Positions 43,207 through 52,299 of a stretch of DNA of 64,000 nt are shown piece by piece (position 1 is the stretch's first letter; each line of letters begins with the position of its first letter). A program made the translations under genes and the position numbers. The notes below the pieces were generated by a model that saw only the letters and a program-made list of their open reading frames with translations, made no database searches and was not told where the DNA came from. The stretch lies in assembly GCA_020634575.1 (NCBI GenBank), contig JACKBM010000028.1:11977-75976 (forward strand), in the 5' to 3' direction. This stretch comes from Ardenticatenales bacterium (GTDB taxonomy: Bacteria; Chloroflexota; Anaerolineae; Promineifilales; Promineifilaceae).

Positions 43207-44463
43207 ATGCCTACCCTGCTGCTGATTGCGGAACTGTTGTTGCTGCTGGTTTTGCTGGTACCGGCCGGTATGGTCGCCTACCTGCTGCTGCTAACCGTCG
43301 CCGCCTGGCTGGCCCAAAAACGGGCCACCACACCAGAGCGGACGCCAAGCCATCGCATCCTCTTCCTCATCCCGGCCCACAACGAGGCAACCCTGCTGCC
43401 CATCACCCTGGCCAACCTGCGTGAACTGGATTATCCCGCTGAGCTATACGAAGTCCATGTGGTGGCTGACAATTGCAGCGATAACACCGCTGAGCTGGCC
43501 CGCGCGGGCGGCGCCAGCGCCCACGAACGGTTCCACGACACCCTGAAAGGCAAAGGTTACGCTTTGCAATGGCTGCTGGAACAGCTCTGGGCAGCGGAAA
43601 CGCCCCACGACGCCCTGGTGATTCTGGATGCGGACACAGTTGTCTCCGCTAATTTTCTGCGGGTGATGGATGCGAAGCTGGCAGCAGGCGCCCGGGCAGT
43701 CCAGGCGTACTATGCCGTGCGTGATCCCGGCAGTTCGCCGGTCGTTGGCCTGCGCTACATCGCCCTGGCGGTGCTCCATTATTTGCGCCCGCTAGGCCGA
43801 CTGTTACTGGGCGGCTCCGCCGGCCTGAAAGGGAATGGCATGTTGTTCCGGGCCGACCTCATGCAGCAACATGAATGGACCGCCCACCTCACCGAAGACA
43901 TTGAATTTCACATGTCGCTTATCGCCGCCGGCGAACGGGTCCATTTTGCCCCGGACGCCGTCGTCTGGGCCGAGATGCCCACCACCCTGGCCGGCTCCGC
44001 TACGCAAAATGAGCGCTGGGAGCGCGGTCGTGTGGAAATGCTGCGCCGTTATGTGCCCCGGTTGTTGCGCGATGGTGCCAAAGCCCTGGTTCAGGGTCAA
44101 TGGGGCCGCGCCTACCTGAACTTTGATGCGGCGCTGGAACATCTCATCCCCCCCTTCACCATGCTGGTTGGCCTGTCGCTCCTGCTGACAGCCGCCGCAA
44201 CCCTCCTCTTAGGTTTGAGCCTCTGGCTTGCTCCAACCCTCCTCCCCTGGGCAGTCACCACGCTAGCATTGGCCCTGTTCCTCGTGCTGGGCCAGACCCT
44301 CTATGTCATGGCTGGTCTGAAGTTGGCTAAAGCGCCTAAGAGTATCTACAAGGCGCTGCTGCACGCCCCTGCCTTCATGTTCTGGAAGCTCGTTTTGTAC
44401 GGCCGCGTCCTGACCGGCCGGCAACAAAAAGGGTGGATTCGCACAGCCCGCAACGAAGAGTGA
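43207..44463 (+). CDS. Membrane glycosyltransferase family 2 (processive-synthase-like)
   Basis: The 418-residue protein has an N-terminal TM (LLLIAELLLLLVLLVPAGMVAYLLLL), a GT-A core with PAHNEATLLPITLANL, VVADNCSDNTAEL, D-x-D in ILDADTVV, LTEDIEFHMSL (T-E-D) and NERWERGR (in place of Q-x-x-R-W), then three C-terminal TM helices (LLLTAAATLLLGLSLWLA and others). This is the layout of hyaluronan- or cellulose-synthase-like enzymes, although the N-x-x-R-W variant makes it closer to smaller non-processive relatives. It ends the tight run; a 160-nt gap follows. Confidence 0.85.
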   Translation: MPTLLLIAELLLLLVLLVPAGMVAYLLLLTVAAWLAQKRATTPERTPSHRILFLIPAHNEATLLPITLANLRELDYPAELYEVHVVADNCSDNTAELARAGGASAHERFHDTLKGKGYALQWLLEQLWAAETPHDALVILDADTVVSANFLRVMDAKLAAGARAVQAYYAVRDPGSSPVVGLRYIALAVLHYLRPLGRLLLGGSAGLKGNGMLFRADLMQQHEWTAHLTEDIEFHMSLIAAGERVHFAPDAVVWAEMPTTLAGSATQNERWERGRVEMLRRYVPRLLRDGAKALVQGQWGRAYLNFDAALEHLIPPFTMLVGLSLLLTAAATLLLGLSLWLAPTLLPWAVTTLALALFLVLGQTLYVMAGLKLAKAPKSIYKALLHAPAFMFWKLVLYGRVLTGRQQKGWIRTARNEE

Positions 44464-44623
44464 CCGGCTGTGTAAGATTTGTTGAAAGGCCAATTCTCTA
44501 CACTGTTAGCAGGTTTAGGATAACGCATATCCGTAACGGTAAATGGTTAGAGCCAACGATTTCCCTACACCTGAATTGATGACATTACGCAAAGCGACAA
44601 AGCAACCATTGACGAGGGAATGA

Positions 44624-45358
44624 ATGAGCGTCTTGCAACAGGACCTGGATCGTAAAGCAGCCCGAATGCTGGAAATATATGAACGGCAGCAGTTTAACAG
44701 CCCGCGTGCCGCTCAACGTGTCCGGCTGCAGATGGTCTCCTGGGTAATACGAAACAAAATCAAGGGAAGCCTGAAACGGTTGCTGGACCTGGCTCTGGGC
44801 AGCATCGCCTTTCTTTTGTTGTCCCCGATCATGCTTGTCGCTGCCATGCTGGTGAAATTTACCTCACCTGGCCCGATCTTCTTCAAACAGGAACGGGTCG
44901 GCATGTGGGGTACCCGGTTTCAATGTTACAAGTTCCGCTCAATGTACATTGACGCGGAAGCGCGCAAGCAGGAATTGATGGCTGAGAACGAAGCAGATGG
45001 CCCGGTTTTCAAGATGAAAAACGACCCGCGCATCACGCCCGTCGGCCGCATTTTCCGCAAGTTGAGCATCGATGAATTACCGCAGCTTATCAACGTACTC
45101 AAAGGGGAAATGAGTCTGGTTGGCCCGCGGCCGGCCGTGCCGGCAGAAGTGGCTGAATACGAATTTGAGCAGTTGGGTCGCCTGGGGGCGATGCCGGGGA
45201 TGACCGGGTTACAGCAAGTATCCGGCCGGTCTGACCTCGACTTCACCCGCTGGGTCGAACTTGACCTGCAATACATCAGCGAACAGAGTCTGTGGAACGA
45301 CATCAAGATCCTGTTCAAGACCATCCCCGCAGTGCTGTTTAGCAAGGGGGCATATTGA
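44624..45358 (+). CDS. Phosphoglycosyl transferase (WcaJ/WbaP/ExoY-type initiating sugar transferase)
   Basis: The 244-residue protein has a monotopic re-entrant helix (LLDLALGSIAFLLLSPIMLVAAMLV with the Pro break), KFTSPGPIFFKQERVG, CYKFRSM, and the catalytic Asp-Glu dyad in SIDELPQLINVLKGEMSLVGPRP. The conserved end GMTGLQQVSGRSDLDF is present. It moves a sugar-1-phosphate to undecaprenyl phosphate and so starts EPS repeat assembly. The N-terminal ~55 residues lack the extra TM helices of WbaP, so it is the short ExoY/WcaJ-core type. It overlaps the next gene by a TTGA coupling. Confidence 0.9.
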   Translation: MSVLQQDLDRKAARMLEIYERQQFNSPRAAQRVRLQMVSWVIRNKIKGSLKRLLDLALGSIAFLLLSPIMLVAAMLVKFTSPGPIFFKQERVGMWGTRFQCYKFRSMYIDAEARKQELMAENEADGPVFKMKNDPRITPVGRIFRKLSIDELPQLINVLKGEMSLVGPRPAVPAEVAEYEFEQLGRLGAMPGMTGLQQVSGRSDLDFTRWVELDLQYISEQSLWNDIKILFKTIPAVLFSKGAY

Positions 45359-46899
45359 GCAACGCATCCATCTCCCACGCTCTAGATCTTGGCTCGACCG
45401 CCTCTCGGTCCGGCCAGCATAGCTCGGACAAAACTGCCAAAATGGAACAACCCATGCGCAAGCTGCTGGTCATCTCCGGTATTCCGATCGATGATCTGAA
45501 TATGGATGAGGCCCTGGACCGGCTGGAGACCTTCGTCAATATCGGCCGGGCCACTGGTAAAACGCACCAGATCGCCACCATCAACGCGGACTTCATTGTC
45601 AAATCTCTTGATGACCCGGAGCTGCGTTATCTGCTCCAGGAAGCGGATATGGCGACGGCTGACGGTATGCCGCTGGTCTGGGGCGCCCGCATGTTGGGTG
45701 TGCCGTTGGAAGGGCGAGTTACCGGGGCGGACCTGGTGCCGGCCCTGGCCCAACGCTCGGCCCAACGCGGCTTTTCGCTCTATCTCCTGGGCGCCGCGCC
45801 TGGCGTCGCCGCCCTGGCTGGCGAACTGCTCCAGGCACAATGCCCCGGCCTCAAGATCGTCGGTGCTGTGTCACCGCCCTACAGCTCGGTGCTGGAAACC
45901 GATCCGGCCGTGCTGGAAGATATCAAAAAAGCGAAACCAGACATTCTGCTGGTCGCCTTTGGCAATCCCAAACAGGAAAAATGGATTGGCATGTACGGCC
46001 GCGAGCTGGGCGTGCCCGTCATGATTGGCGTCGGCGGCACGCTGGACTTTATCGCCGGCAAGACCCGCCGGGCGCCGGAATGGATGCAGAAGACCGGCCT
46101 GGAATGGGTTTACCGGCTGGTGCAGGAACCGGGGCGTTTGTGGAAACGTTACGTCCACGACCTCTCCGGCTTTAGCTCCTTCTTCTTGCGCCAATGGTGG
46201 GCCATGCGGCAGGGACGCACTATCGAGACGATATTGCCGTCCACCGAGATGATTCAGGTGGAGAACACCGTCATCCTCAGCCCGCAGGGGCGGCTTGATC
46301 TGAACAATTACGGCAGCTTTGCCGAAAAGGCCCAGCAAGCGGTGGCTACCGGCCGGCAGGTGATCATCAACATGTCCAGCCTGACCTTTCTGGACAGCGC
46401 CGCCATTGGCCTGTTTGTTGGCCTGACCAAAAGCGCTCGCGATCATGGCCAGGAATTGTGGCTGGCGGGCATACCGGAACCGATCATGAAAACGCTGACG
46501 CTGTTGCGGCTGCACAATTTCTTTGCCATCGTGCCGGATGTTGACAGCGGTTTTGCCGCCCAAAAGACACGAACCACGGCCCCGACTAGCGAGCCGCAAG
46601 GGAAATGGACCATTACACAGATCCCGCACCGGCTGGATGCAACCACCGCTGCCGAAGTTATCGAAGCGGGCAAGCTGTCACTGCAGCAAAATCCATATCT
46701 CGTGCTGGATTTCAGTCAAACTGTCTTTCTGGCCAGCGCGGGCCTGGCAGCCATCGCCCAGCTTAACCGCCTGGCCCAGGAATCAGGGGGCGAGGTCCGC
46801 GTCGCCGGTTGTTCAGCGGAAGTGATGCGCACCCTGGAGCTGGTCCGCTTTGACCGGGTAGTACCTCTATATGAGGATGTGGCCGCGGCCCTGGCCTGA
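45355..46899 (+). CDS. WecG/TagA/CpsF glycosyltransferase fused to two STAS domains
   Basis: The 514-residue protein joins three domains. Residues ~35-255 are a WecG/TagA (GT26) enzyme: HQIATINADFIVKSL, ATADGMPLVWGARMLG, LLVAFGNPKQEKWIG and GVGGTLDFIAGKTRRAPEWM. Residues ~305-400 are a STAS domain with the phospho-Ser position in TFLDSAAIGLFV. Residues ~415-514 form a second STAS domain with LASAGLAAIAQ, which keeps the Ser but has Ala for Asp. The TTG start has AAGGGGG before it and overlaps the previous stop by 4 nt. The STAS parts suggest regulation by an anti-sigma-type kinase and PP2C phosphatase. Confidence 0.85.
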   Translation: MSNASISHALDLGSTASRSGQHSSDKTAKMEQPMRKLLVISGIPIDDLNMDEALDRLETFVNIGRATGKTHQIATINADFIVKSLDDPELRYLLQEADMATADGMPLVWGARMLGVPLEGRVTGADLVPALAQRSAQRGFSLYLLGAAPGVAALAGELLQAQCPGLKIVGAVSPPYSSVLETDPAVLEDIKKAKPDILLVAFGNPKQEKWIGMYGRELGVPVMIGVGGTLDFIAGKTRRAPEWMQKTGLEWVYRLVQEPGRLWKRYVHDLSGFSSFFLRQWWAMRQGRTIETILPSTEMIQVENTVILSPQGRLDLNNYGSFAEKAQQAVATGRQVIINMSSLTFLDSAAIGLFVGLTKSARDHGQELWLAGIPEPIMKTLTLLRLHNFFAIVPDVDSGFAAQKTRTTAPTSEPQGKWTITQIPHRLDATTAAEVIEAGKLSLQQNPYLVLDFSQTVFLASAGLAAIAQLNRLAQESGGEVRVAGCSAEVMRTLELVRFDRVVPLYEDVAAALA

Positions 46900-46943
46900 T
46901 TTTCACAGCGTACTCATCAAAACATTCACATTGCGGAACTATT

Positions 46944-48596
46944 ATGCGCGTCTTGTTAATCGCGACGGGTGAGAACCATGCGCTCGCCCCGCTCACGAAC
47001 TCCATACCCAGTCCCATGCTGCCGGTGATCAACCGGCCGGTCATGGAACACAACATCGAACTGCTGGCTCGTCAGGGTTTCAAGGATATCCTGGTCAGCC
47101 TGCACCACCTGGGCGGCAGCGTCGAAGCGCACTTTGGCATGGGGCAACGTTGGGGGGTCGGGATCACCTATCTGCTGCAACGGGAAGCCTGGGGCAGCGC
47201 CGGCGCGCTCAAATGGGCCGCCTCCTCGCTGACCGAACCGTTCATCGTCATGCCCGCTGATAGTTTGATCGACACGGACCTGGCCGAGCTTATCGCTTAT
47301 CACCAGAAACGGGCCGCAGTCGCGACTGTGCTCGTCCATGCCGAAAATGGCGGCTCACAAGCGATGCTCGGGCTGGCCGAAGATGGCCGTGTCACCGGTC
47401 TCAGCCAGCAACGCGACGGCTGGCACCCCTGGTATAACAGCGGCATCTACCTGTTTGAACCTGAGGTCCTGAACTACATCCCGCAACGTACCTGCAGTGA
47501 TATTCACAGCCAGCTCCTGCCGGCCTTGCTGGCGGCGGACCGGCCGGTTTTTGGCCTGCAAACGGCTGGCTACTGGAACACCCTGGGCAGCTTCAGCCGC
47601 TATGAACAGGCCCAAATTGACTGGCTCAAAACCGCCGCTGGCCAAAATAATGGCCATGTGCCTGCCTCGCGCCATGCAACCATCGATGGTCAGGCTTACG
47701 GGCCGGCGATCTGGGTGGGGCGCAACAATGTCATCCACCCCTCCGCCCGCATTCGCGGCCCGGTCTGCATCGGCGACAACTGCCAGATCGGCCGGGAAGT
47801 GGAGCTGGGGCCGTACACAGTGGTTGGCCCCAACGTCATCATTGACGACGAAGCGACTATCCAGCAGAGCACCATCCTGGCCCACACCTATGTCGGCCAG
47901 CTGGTCAACATCGAGAAGCGGTTCGTCAACAAAGGATTGATGATCGATGCAGACACGGCGGAGTCGACAACCGTGGTTGACAATTTCCTTCTGAGCGAGG
48001 CGACGCCCACTATCATCGGCCATGGCTTCCGCCGGCTGTGGGAGGGGGCGCTGGCGCTGATACTGCTCGTGCTGTCAGCGCCGGTCTGGCTACCCGCTGG
48101 CCTGCTGATGTGGCTGATCAACGGCAGATTATGGGACGGCATAGATTACCATGCCATTCAGCTGGAGACGCTGCATCAGGGCGCGCGCATGTTGGATAGC
48201 GGGCAACCGGCCGGTATTCGCAGTTTCCACCTCAATCGGCTCAGCACGGTTCGGGCTGATGGCTCCATGTCCAGTCTGGGCAAATGGATTCGCCGGCTCA
48301 GTATCGACCATCTGCCCGCCCTCTGGAACGTCGTCCGCGGCGACCTGAGCCTCGTCGGCGTCAAACCGTTGACGACCGCCGAGGCTGAACAGGTCACCGA
48401 AGAATGGCAACGCCAGCGCTATGATTATCTGGCCGGCTGGACGGGCCAATGGTTCATCCAGACGCCGCGCACCAGTGAATTACTGGAGGTCTTTGTCGCC
48501 GACGCCTATTACGTGGCCACGCGCACCTGGCAGGGCGACCTCAAATTACTCTGGCAAACGCCTCTGGCCTGGTGGCAGCGGGTCAAAGTAAATTAG
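46944..48596 (+). CDS. Degenerate nucleotidyltransferase / beta-helix / phosphoglycosyl-transferase-like fusion
   Basis: The 550-residue protein has an N-terminal sugar-nucleotidyltransferase fold (residues 1-230) with PLTNSIPSPMLPVINRPVMEH. The catalytic GxGTR is replaced by GENHA and the Lys of PKPML by Ser. A hexapeptide beta-helix follows (~245-330: GPVCIGDNCQIGREVELGPYTVVGP). The C-terminal ~185 residues have a membrane helix and a phosphoglycosyl-transferase-like core (LSIDHLPALWNVVRGDLSLVGVKPL), where the catalytic Asp-Glu is Asp-His. It probably lacks all three usual activities and may be a scaffold or regulator; a changed catalysis cannot be excluded. Confidence 0.7.
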   Translation: MRVLLIATGENHALAPLTNSIPSPMLPVINRPVMEHNIELLARQGFKDILVSLHHLGGSVEAHFGMGQRWGVGITYLLQREAWGSAGALKWAASSLTEPFIVMPADSLIDTDLAELIAYHQKRAAVATVLVHAENGGSQAMLGLAEDGRVTGLSQQRDGWHPWYNSGIYLFEPEVLNYIPQRTCSDIHSQLLPALLAADRPVFGLQTAGYWNTLGSFSRYEQAQIDWLKTAAGQNNGHVPASRHATIDGQAYGPAIWVGRNNVIHPSARIRGPVCIGDNCQIGREVELGPYTVVGPNVIIDDEATIQQSTILAHTYVGQLVNIEKRFVNKGLMIDADTAESTTVVDNFLLSEATPTIIGHGFRRLWEGALALILLVLSAPVWLPAGLLMWLINGRLWDGIDYHAIQLETLHQGARMLDSGQPAGIRSFHLNRLSTVRADGSMSSLGKWIRRLSIDHLPALWNVVRGDLSLVGVKPLTTAEAEQVTEEWQRQRYDYLAGWTGQWFIQTPRTSELLEVFVADAYYVATRTWQGDLKLLWQTPLAWWQRVKVN

Positions 48597-49573
48597 TTGT
48601 GGCCCAGCACCGGCCGGGGCCGGTAAGCCGATTCCAACGCCTTCACCTCGTCAGCTGACAGCTCGACACCCACGGCGCCAACAGCGTCTTCCAGGTGGGC
48701 CAATTTGGTCGTGCCGATGATGGGGGCAGCCACCGCCGGCTGGCCCAACATCCAGGCCAGCGCCACCTGGGCCATGCTCAGACCGCGCGCTTCGGCCACC
48801 TTGCGAACTTGATCGACCACATCAAAGAGCCACTCATCCCCATACAACGCATCGCTAAACGAATCTGATTGGCTGCGCAGCGTGGCGCTGCCCTCGCGCG
48901 TACGGCTGCCAGTCAGGAACCCGCGGGCCAGCGGGCTCCACGGGATCAACCCCACCCCCTGGTCGACACAGAACGGATTCATCTCCCGCTCCTCCTCGCG
49001 GTAGAGCAGGTTGTAATGATTCTGCATCGAGACAAAGCGGGTCCAGCCGTTGAGATCAGCCGTGTATTGCGCTTTGGCAAACTGCCAGGCAAACATGCTG
49101 GAGGCGCCGATGTAGCGCACTTTGCCAGCCTTGACGGCATCATGCAGCGCCTCCATCGTTTCTTCGATGGGGACGTCATAATCCCAGCGATGAATCTGAT
49201 ACAGGTCGATGTAATCTGTGCCCAGCCGCCGCAAGGAGGCATCCACCTGCTCCATGATATGTTTGCGGGAGAGGCCGCTGCCGTTGACATCCCCCTCCCG
49301 CATCTCGCCACGCACCTTGGTGGCGATGACCACTTCATCGCGTTTAACATGCTTGAGAAGGGTCCGGCCGGTTATCTCCTCGCTGACGCCAACAGAATAA
49401 ACGTTAGCGGTATCAAAAAAGTTGATACCCAGGTCGAGCGCTTTGCGCACATGTTCTTCAGCGTCAGCCTCACCCAGAACCCATTCGCGCCAGCTCTTGG
49501 CGCCGTAGGACATCATCCCCAGGCAAATGCGTGACACCTTCAGACCTGAGTTTCCCAAACGAACGTACTGCAT
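48593..49573 (-). CDS. Aldo/keto reductase
   Basis: The 326-residue protein has the AKR catalytic tetrad: Asp and Tyr in NFFDTANVYSVGVSEE, Lys in VVIATKVRGE and His in DLYQIHRWDYD. The NADPH region is IPWSPLARGFLTGSRTREG and the C-terminal VAAPIIGTTKLAHLEDAV. It is of the YajO/Gpr (AKR) type that reduces small aldehydes with NADPH. It ends against the EPS fusion gene with a 4-bp tail overlap. GAAAGGAG precedes the start. Confidence 0.92.
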   Translation of the reverse strand: MQYVRLGNSGLKVSRICLGMMSYGAKSWREWVLGEADAEEHVRKALDLGINFFDTANVYSVGVSEEITGRTLLKHVKRDEVVIATKVRGEMREGDVNGSGLSRKHIMEQVDASLRRLGTDYIDLYQIHRWDYDVPIEETMEALHDAVKAGKVRYIGASSMFAWQFAKAQYTADLNGWTRFVSMQNHYNLLYREEEREMNPFCVDQGVGLIPWSPLARGFLTGSRTREGSATLRSQSDSFSDALYGDEWLFDVVDQVRKVAEARGLSMAQVALAWMLGQPAVAAPIIGTTKLAHLEDAVGAVGVELSADEVKALESAYRPRPVLGHN

Positions 49574-49623
49574 CGTATGCTCCTTTCGCTAATGCACAAT
49601 TGCTGCTGCCATTATAGGTCCAA

Positions 49624-50994
49624 TCAGTCGACAAAGGGAAAAGCATCGGTTGGGAAACAGGCGGCGGTGTAATGCCAGCGCCCATCCGGCTCATCCAGTA
49701 CAAAGGCCAGCAGCAGACAACTGTGGGCAAAAGCCGGATCCAGCTCCAACTCAGCACCCTCTATCGTGCAAATGGTATTATCCCCGCGCATAAAACAGGT
49801 TAGCTCGTCCTCGTTCGCAAACAAGATTTGATGGCCACCCAGAGCCGTCACCGACTCATCAGCCAGGCGCTGTTCCAGCAGGGTAAACAGGGCCTCGTCC
49901 GGCAGATCTGTCTGCACCACAGCAAACCAGACAACACCCGGAAACAGACCGTAGTTGAGGCCCGAGATATCCAGCGGATTCGGCTCCTGACGGGGATAGG
50001 TGACCATCAGGTCCTTCCAGGTCGCCCCGCCACTGGATCCTCGATCAGATACCTTCAGGGCGATGGCGCTTGGGCACCAGAACAGCGGTCGCGTCTCATC
50101 TTCCCGAATTTGGAAAAATGTGATCTCGTCCTGTGCCGGCGTACCACAATGGGCGGCGGCGGGGATAGACGTTGGTGGCAAGGTCATTCCGGCCAACCCT
50201 GCCGCCACTTTGGCATCCATTATGGCGGCCACTTCGGTTGTCGACAGTGCCAGTGGCTCACCGGCAACGGTCATCACCATCACTCCGACTACATCTCGTC
50301 TGAAGATGACGAGGTTCATATCCAAAACCTGGCCATTGGTCGTTGTCCGCACCGTGATCCCGGAGGCAAGCTCGCCAAGTTCGCCAACATCATCCATTGG
50401 GATGAGGGTATAGTCGGCATCGGCGCCCAGCGCATCGCGAAATCCTTCTGTATATCCCTCAGCTGTAAATTCCGGGTTGTTGATGGCAAAATCAAAGCCA
50501 ATTTGCTCCACAGCTCCCGGCAATATCAGGGTGAACACAAAATAAAAGTTTAGATTCCCGTCCACCAGGATTGAAATGCCGTCAAACTCCGCCAGGGCCG
50601 GATCATCGGTCATGCCCATATCCTCGGGCGCCAGCACCCTGAAACCGGCCGGTAAATCCGCCTCAGTCAGGATGATACTCTCCGGATCAATGCCCATGAG
50701 CATCAGCGCATTCGGCGTAGCCGATGGCGTGGGCGTAAAGGTTGGACTGGGTTCCGGGGTAGCCGTCGCCGTGGGTTCTGGCGTGGCGGTGGCGGTAGCG
50801 GTGGCCGTCGCTGTCGCCGTGGCGGTAGCGGTGGCCGTAGCAGTCGGCGTCAACGTCGCCGTTGGCGCCTCGGCCGTCTGGGTGGCGATGAAATTAGCCA
50901 ATACCTGGGTGCTGGTGGCGGCAATCTCTTCTTCACTGGGGCCGCAGGCCGGCAATACAAGAAGCAACAGGCACAAGAGAAACGCTTTTTTCAT
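49624..50994 (-). CDS. Lipoprotein with a long Thr-Ala/Thr-Pro linker
   Basis: The 456-residue protein has lipobox LLVLPAC, then a 50-residue linker of TAT/PTP repeats that likely spans the cell wall. The rest is two beta/alpha-like halves (LMGIDPESIILTEADLPAGFRVLAPED ... and a C-terminal half from PPTSIPAAAHCGTPAQDE). The two halves each hold Cys residues (HCGTPA, FWCPSA, CFMRG, CTIEG, CLLLAF) that could form disulfides. No enzymatic motif is visible. The repeat tract leaves a high-GC shadow ORF on the plus strand, which is not a gene. Confidence 0.65.
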   Translation of the reverse strand: MKKAFLLCLLLLVLPACGPSEEEIAATSTQVLANFIATQTAEAPTATLTPTATATATATATATATATATATPEPTATATPEPSPTFTPTPSATPNALMLMGIDPESIILTEADLPAGFRVLAPEDMGMTDDPALAEFDGISILVDGNLNFYFVFTLILPGAVEQIGFDFAINNPEFTAEGYTEGFRDALGADADYTLIPMDDVGELGELASGITVRTTTNGQVLDMNLVIFRRDVVGVMVMTVAGEPLALSTTEVAAIMDAKVAAGLAGMTLPPTSIPAAAHCGTPAQDEITFFQIREDETRPLFWCPSAIALKVSDRGSSGGATWKDLMVTYPRQEPNPLDISGLNYGLFPGVVWFAVVQTDLPDEALFTLLEQRLADESVTALGGHQILFANEDELTCFMRGDNTICTIEGAELELDPAFAHSCLLLAFVLDEPDGRWHYTAACFPTDAFPFVD

Positions 50995-51023
50995 GATCTG
51001 ACTCCTGCTGGGTTAGCTATCAT

Positions 51024-52274
51024 TTAACCCAGAAACTTTTCTAGCTCGCTAAACGTCACCTCCAGCCGCCCCATGATTTGCGCCGCTTCCGCGGCTGTGA
51101 TGATCAGGGGTGGCAACAGTTGGACCACTGACGGATCGTTATTAGCGTAAATCGCCAGCAAGCCGGCGCTGAAACCGACACGCGTGAACAACGGGCCAAA
51201 TTCGGGCCGCGCCAGCCTGAGCCCCATCATTAAGCCACGCTGGCGTACCTCGACCAGCGTCCGGGGATGTCGCTCCTGCAAGACAGCCAGACCTTGTGTG
51301 AACTGGGCCGCCAACTCATTGACATGCGCCAGGAAGTCCGGTTCCGTCAGGATATTAAGTACTTCCAGGGTGATATGGCAGCCAATCTCCGCCCCGCCGC
51401 AAGTGGAGACGTGGATAAACGGGTTATCATGCATAAACGGGTTTAGTGCGTCGCGGTACAGCGTGGCCGACATCGGGTAAAGACCGCCGGAAAGCCCTTT
51501 GCCGGCGACAATGATGTCCGGCACAACCCCATAGGTATCGATGCCCCAAAATTGACCGCAACGGCCCAGCCCCGTCTGCACCTCGTCAATGATCATGACG
51601 GCGCCATACCGGTCACACAGCTCGCGCACGCCGGCATAGAAATCTTCGGGCGGCAACAGAATGCCCACCGTCGCCGGAATGGTCTCAAAAATGACGGCGG
51701 CGACATCCTCAGCCATGACATTGGCCAGGGCATCCAGATCGCCAAAGGGGATTTGCTGGAAGCCAGGCGCCGGCGGGCCAAAGGGTTGCCGGTATTGGGC
51801 GTCGCCGGCGGCCAGGGCCAGGCCGGTGTGGCCATGGTAGCCACCCTGGGCGGAGATGATGCGGGACCGGCCGGTATGCCCCCGCGCCAGCTTAAGCGCC
51901 ATGTCCACCGCTTCGCCGCCGGAAACCCCCAGGATCACCCGGTTGATGTCGCCCGGTGCGATTTCGGCCAGCTTCTCACCCAATAATGCCCGCGCCTCGC
52001 TGATCAGGTGATGATTGCCAATATCCAGCTCAGCCGCCGCGCGCTGTAACGCCGCCACAATTCTGGGATGGCGATGGCCGAGGTTAAAGACGCCGCCGTT
52101 GCAATGGCAATCCAGCAACGCGTGACCATCGATATCGCGTATAACCAATCCCTCCCGCTGCCCCATCACAAAGTCGATGCCGGCGCCGGCGAAGAACTCA
52201 GCCTTGCCACTGGAAATGTGGCGCGCAAAACGCTCGTTAATGTGAGTATGGTCATCCTGTCCTGTCAAACTCAT
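51024..52274 (-). CDS. Class III aminotransferase (PLP-dependent)
   Basis: The 416-residue protein has the fold-I pattern: DCHCNGGVFNLGHRHPRIVAAL, GVSGGEAVDMALKLAR (substrate/PLP-phosphate loop), IISAQGGYHGHTGLALAAG, MIIDEVQTGLGRCGQFWG (Asp for the PLP ring N) and the Schiff-base Lys in IIVAGKGLSGG. The substrate is not set by these signals; acetylornithine, GABA, putrescine or lysine aminotransferases share them. The start at 52274 has GGAGGATAG. The kinase-like gene upstream is 25 nt away, so they form an operon. Confidence 0.88.
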   Translation of the reverse strand: MSLTGQDDHTHINERFARHISSGKAEFFAGAGIDFVMGQREGLVIRDIDGHALLDCHCNGGVFNLGHRHPRIVAALQRAAAELDIGNHHLISEARALLGEKLAEIAPGDINRVILGVSGGEAVDMALKLARGHTGRSRIISAQGGYHGHTGLALAAGDAQYRQPFGPPAPGFQQIPFGDLDALANVMAEDVAAVIFETIPATVGILLPPEDFYAGVRELCDRYGAVMIIDEVQTGLGRCGQFWGIDTYGVVPDIIVAGKGLSGGLYPMSATLYRDALNPFMHDNPFIHVSTCGGAEIGCHITLEVLNILTEPDFLAHVNELAAQFTQGLAVLQERHPRTLVEVRQRGLMMGLRLARPEFGPLFTRVGFSAGLLAIYANNDPSVVQLLPPLIITAAEAAQIMGRLEVTFSELEKFLG

Positions 52275-52299
52275 GATCCTATCCTCCCCGAACTCGGAA

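Noticed and set aside
44464..44623. Promoter of TTGAAA...TACACT type before the phosphoglycosyl transferase gene
   Set aside because: The spacer is only 11 nt; no acceptable -35/-10 pair or hairpin with T tract was found in this gap.
50576..51001. Plus-strand ORF rich in Val/Ala/Gly repeats opposite the lipoprotein
   Set aside because: It is the complement of the TAT/PTP linker codons of the minus-strand lipoprotein, which has a signal peptide and lipobox; the plus ORF has no ribosome-binding site or family.
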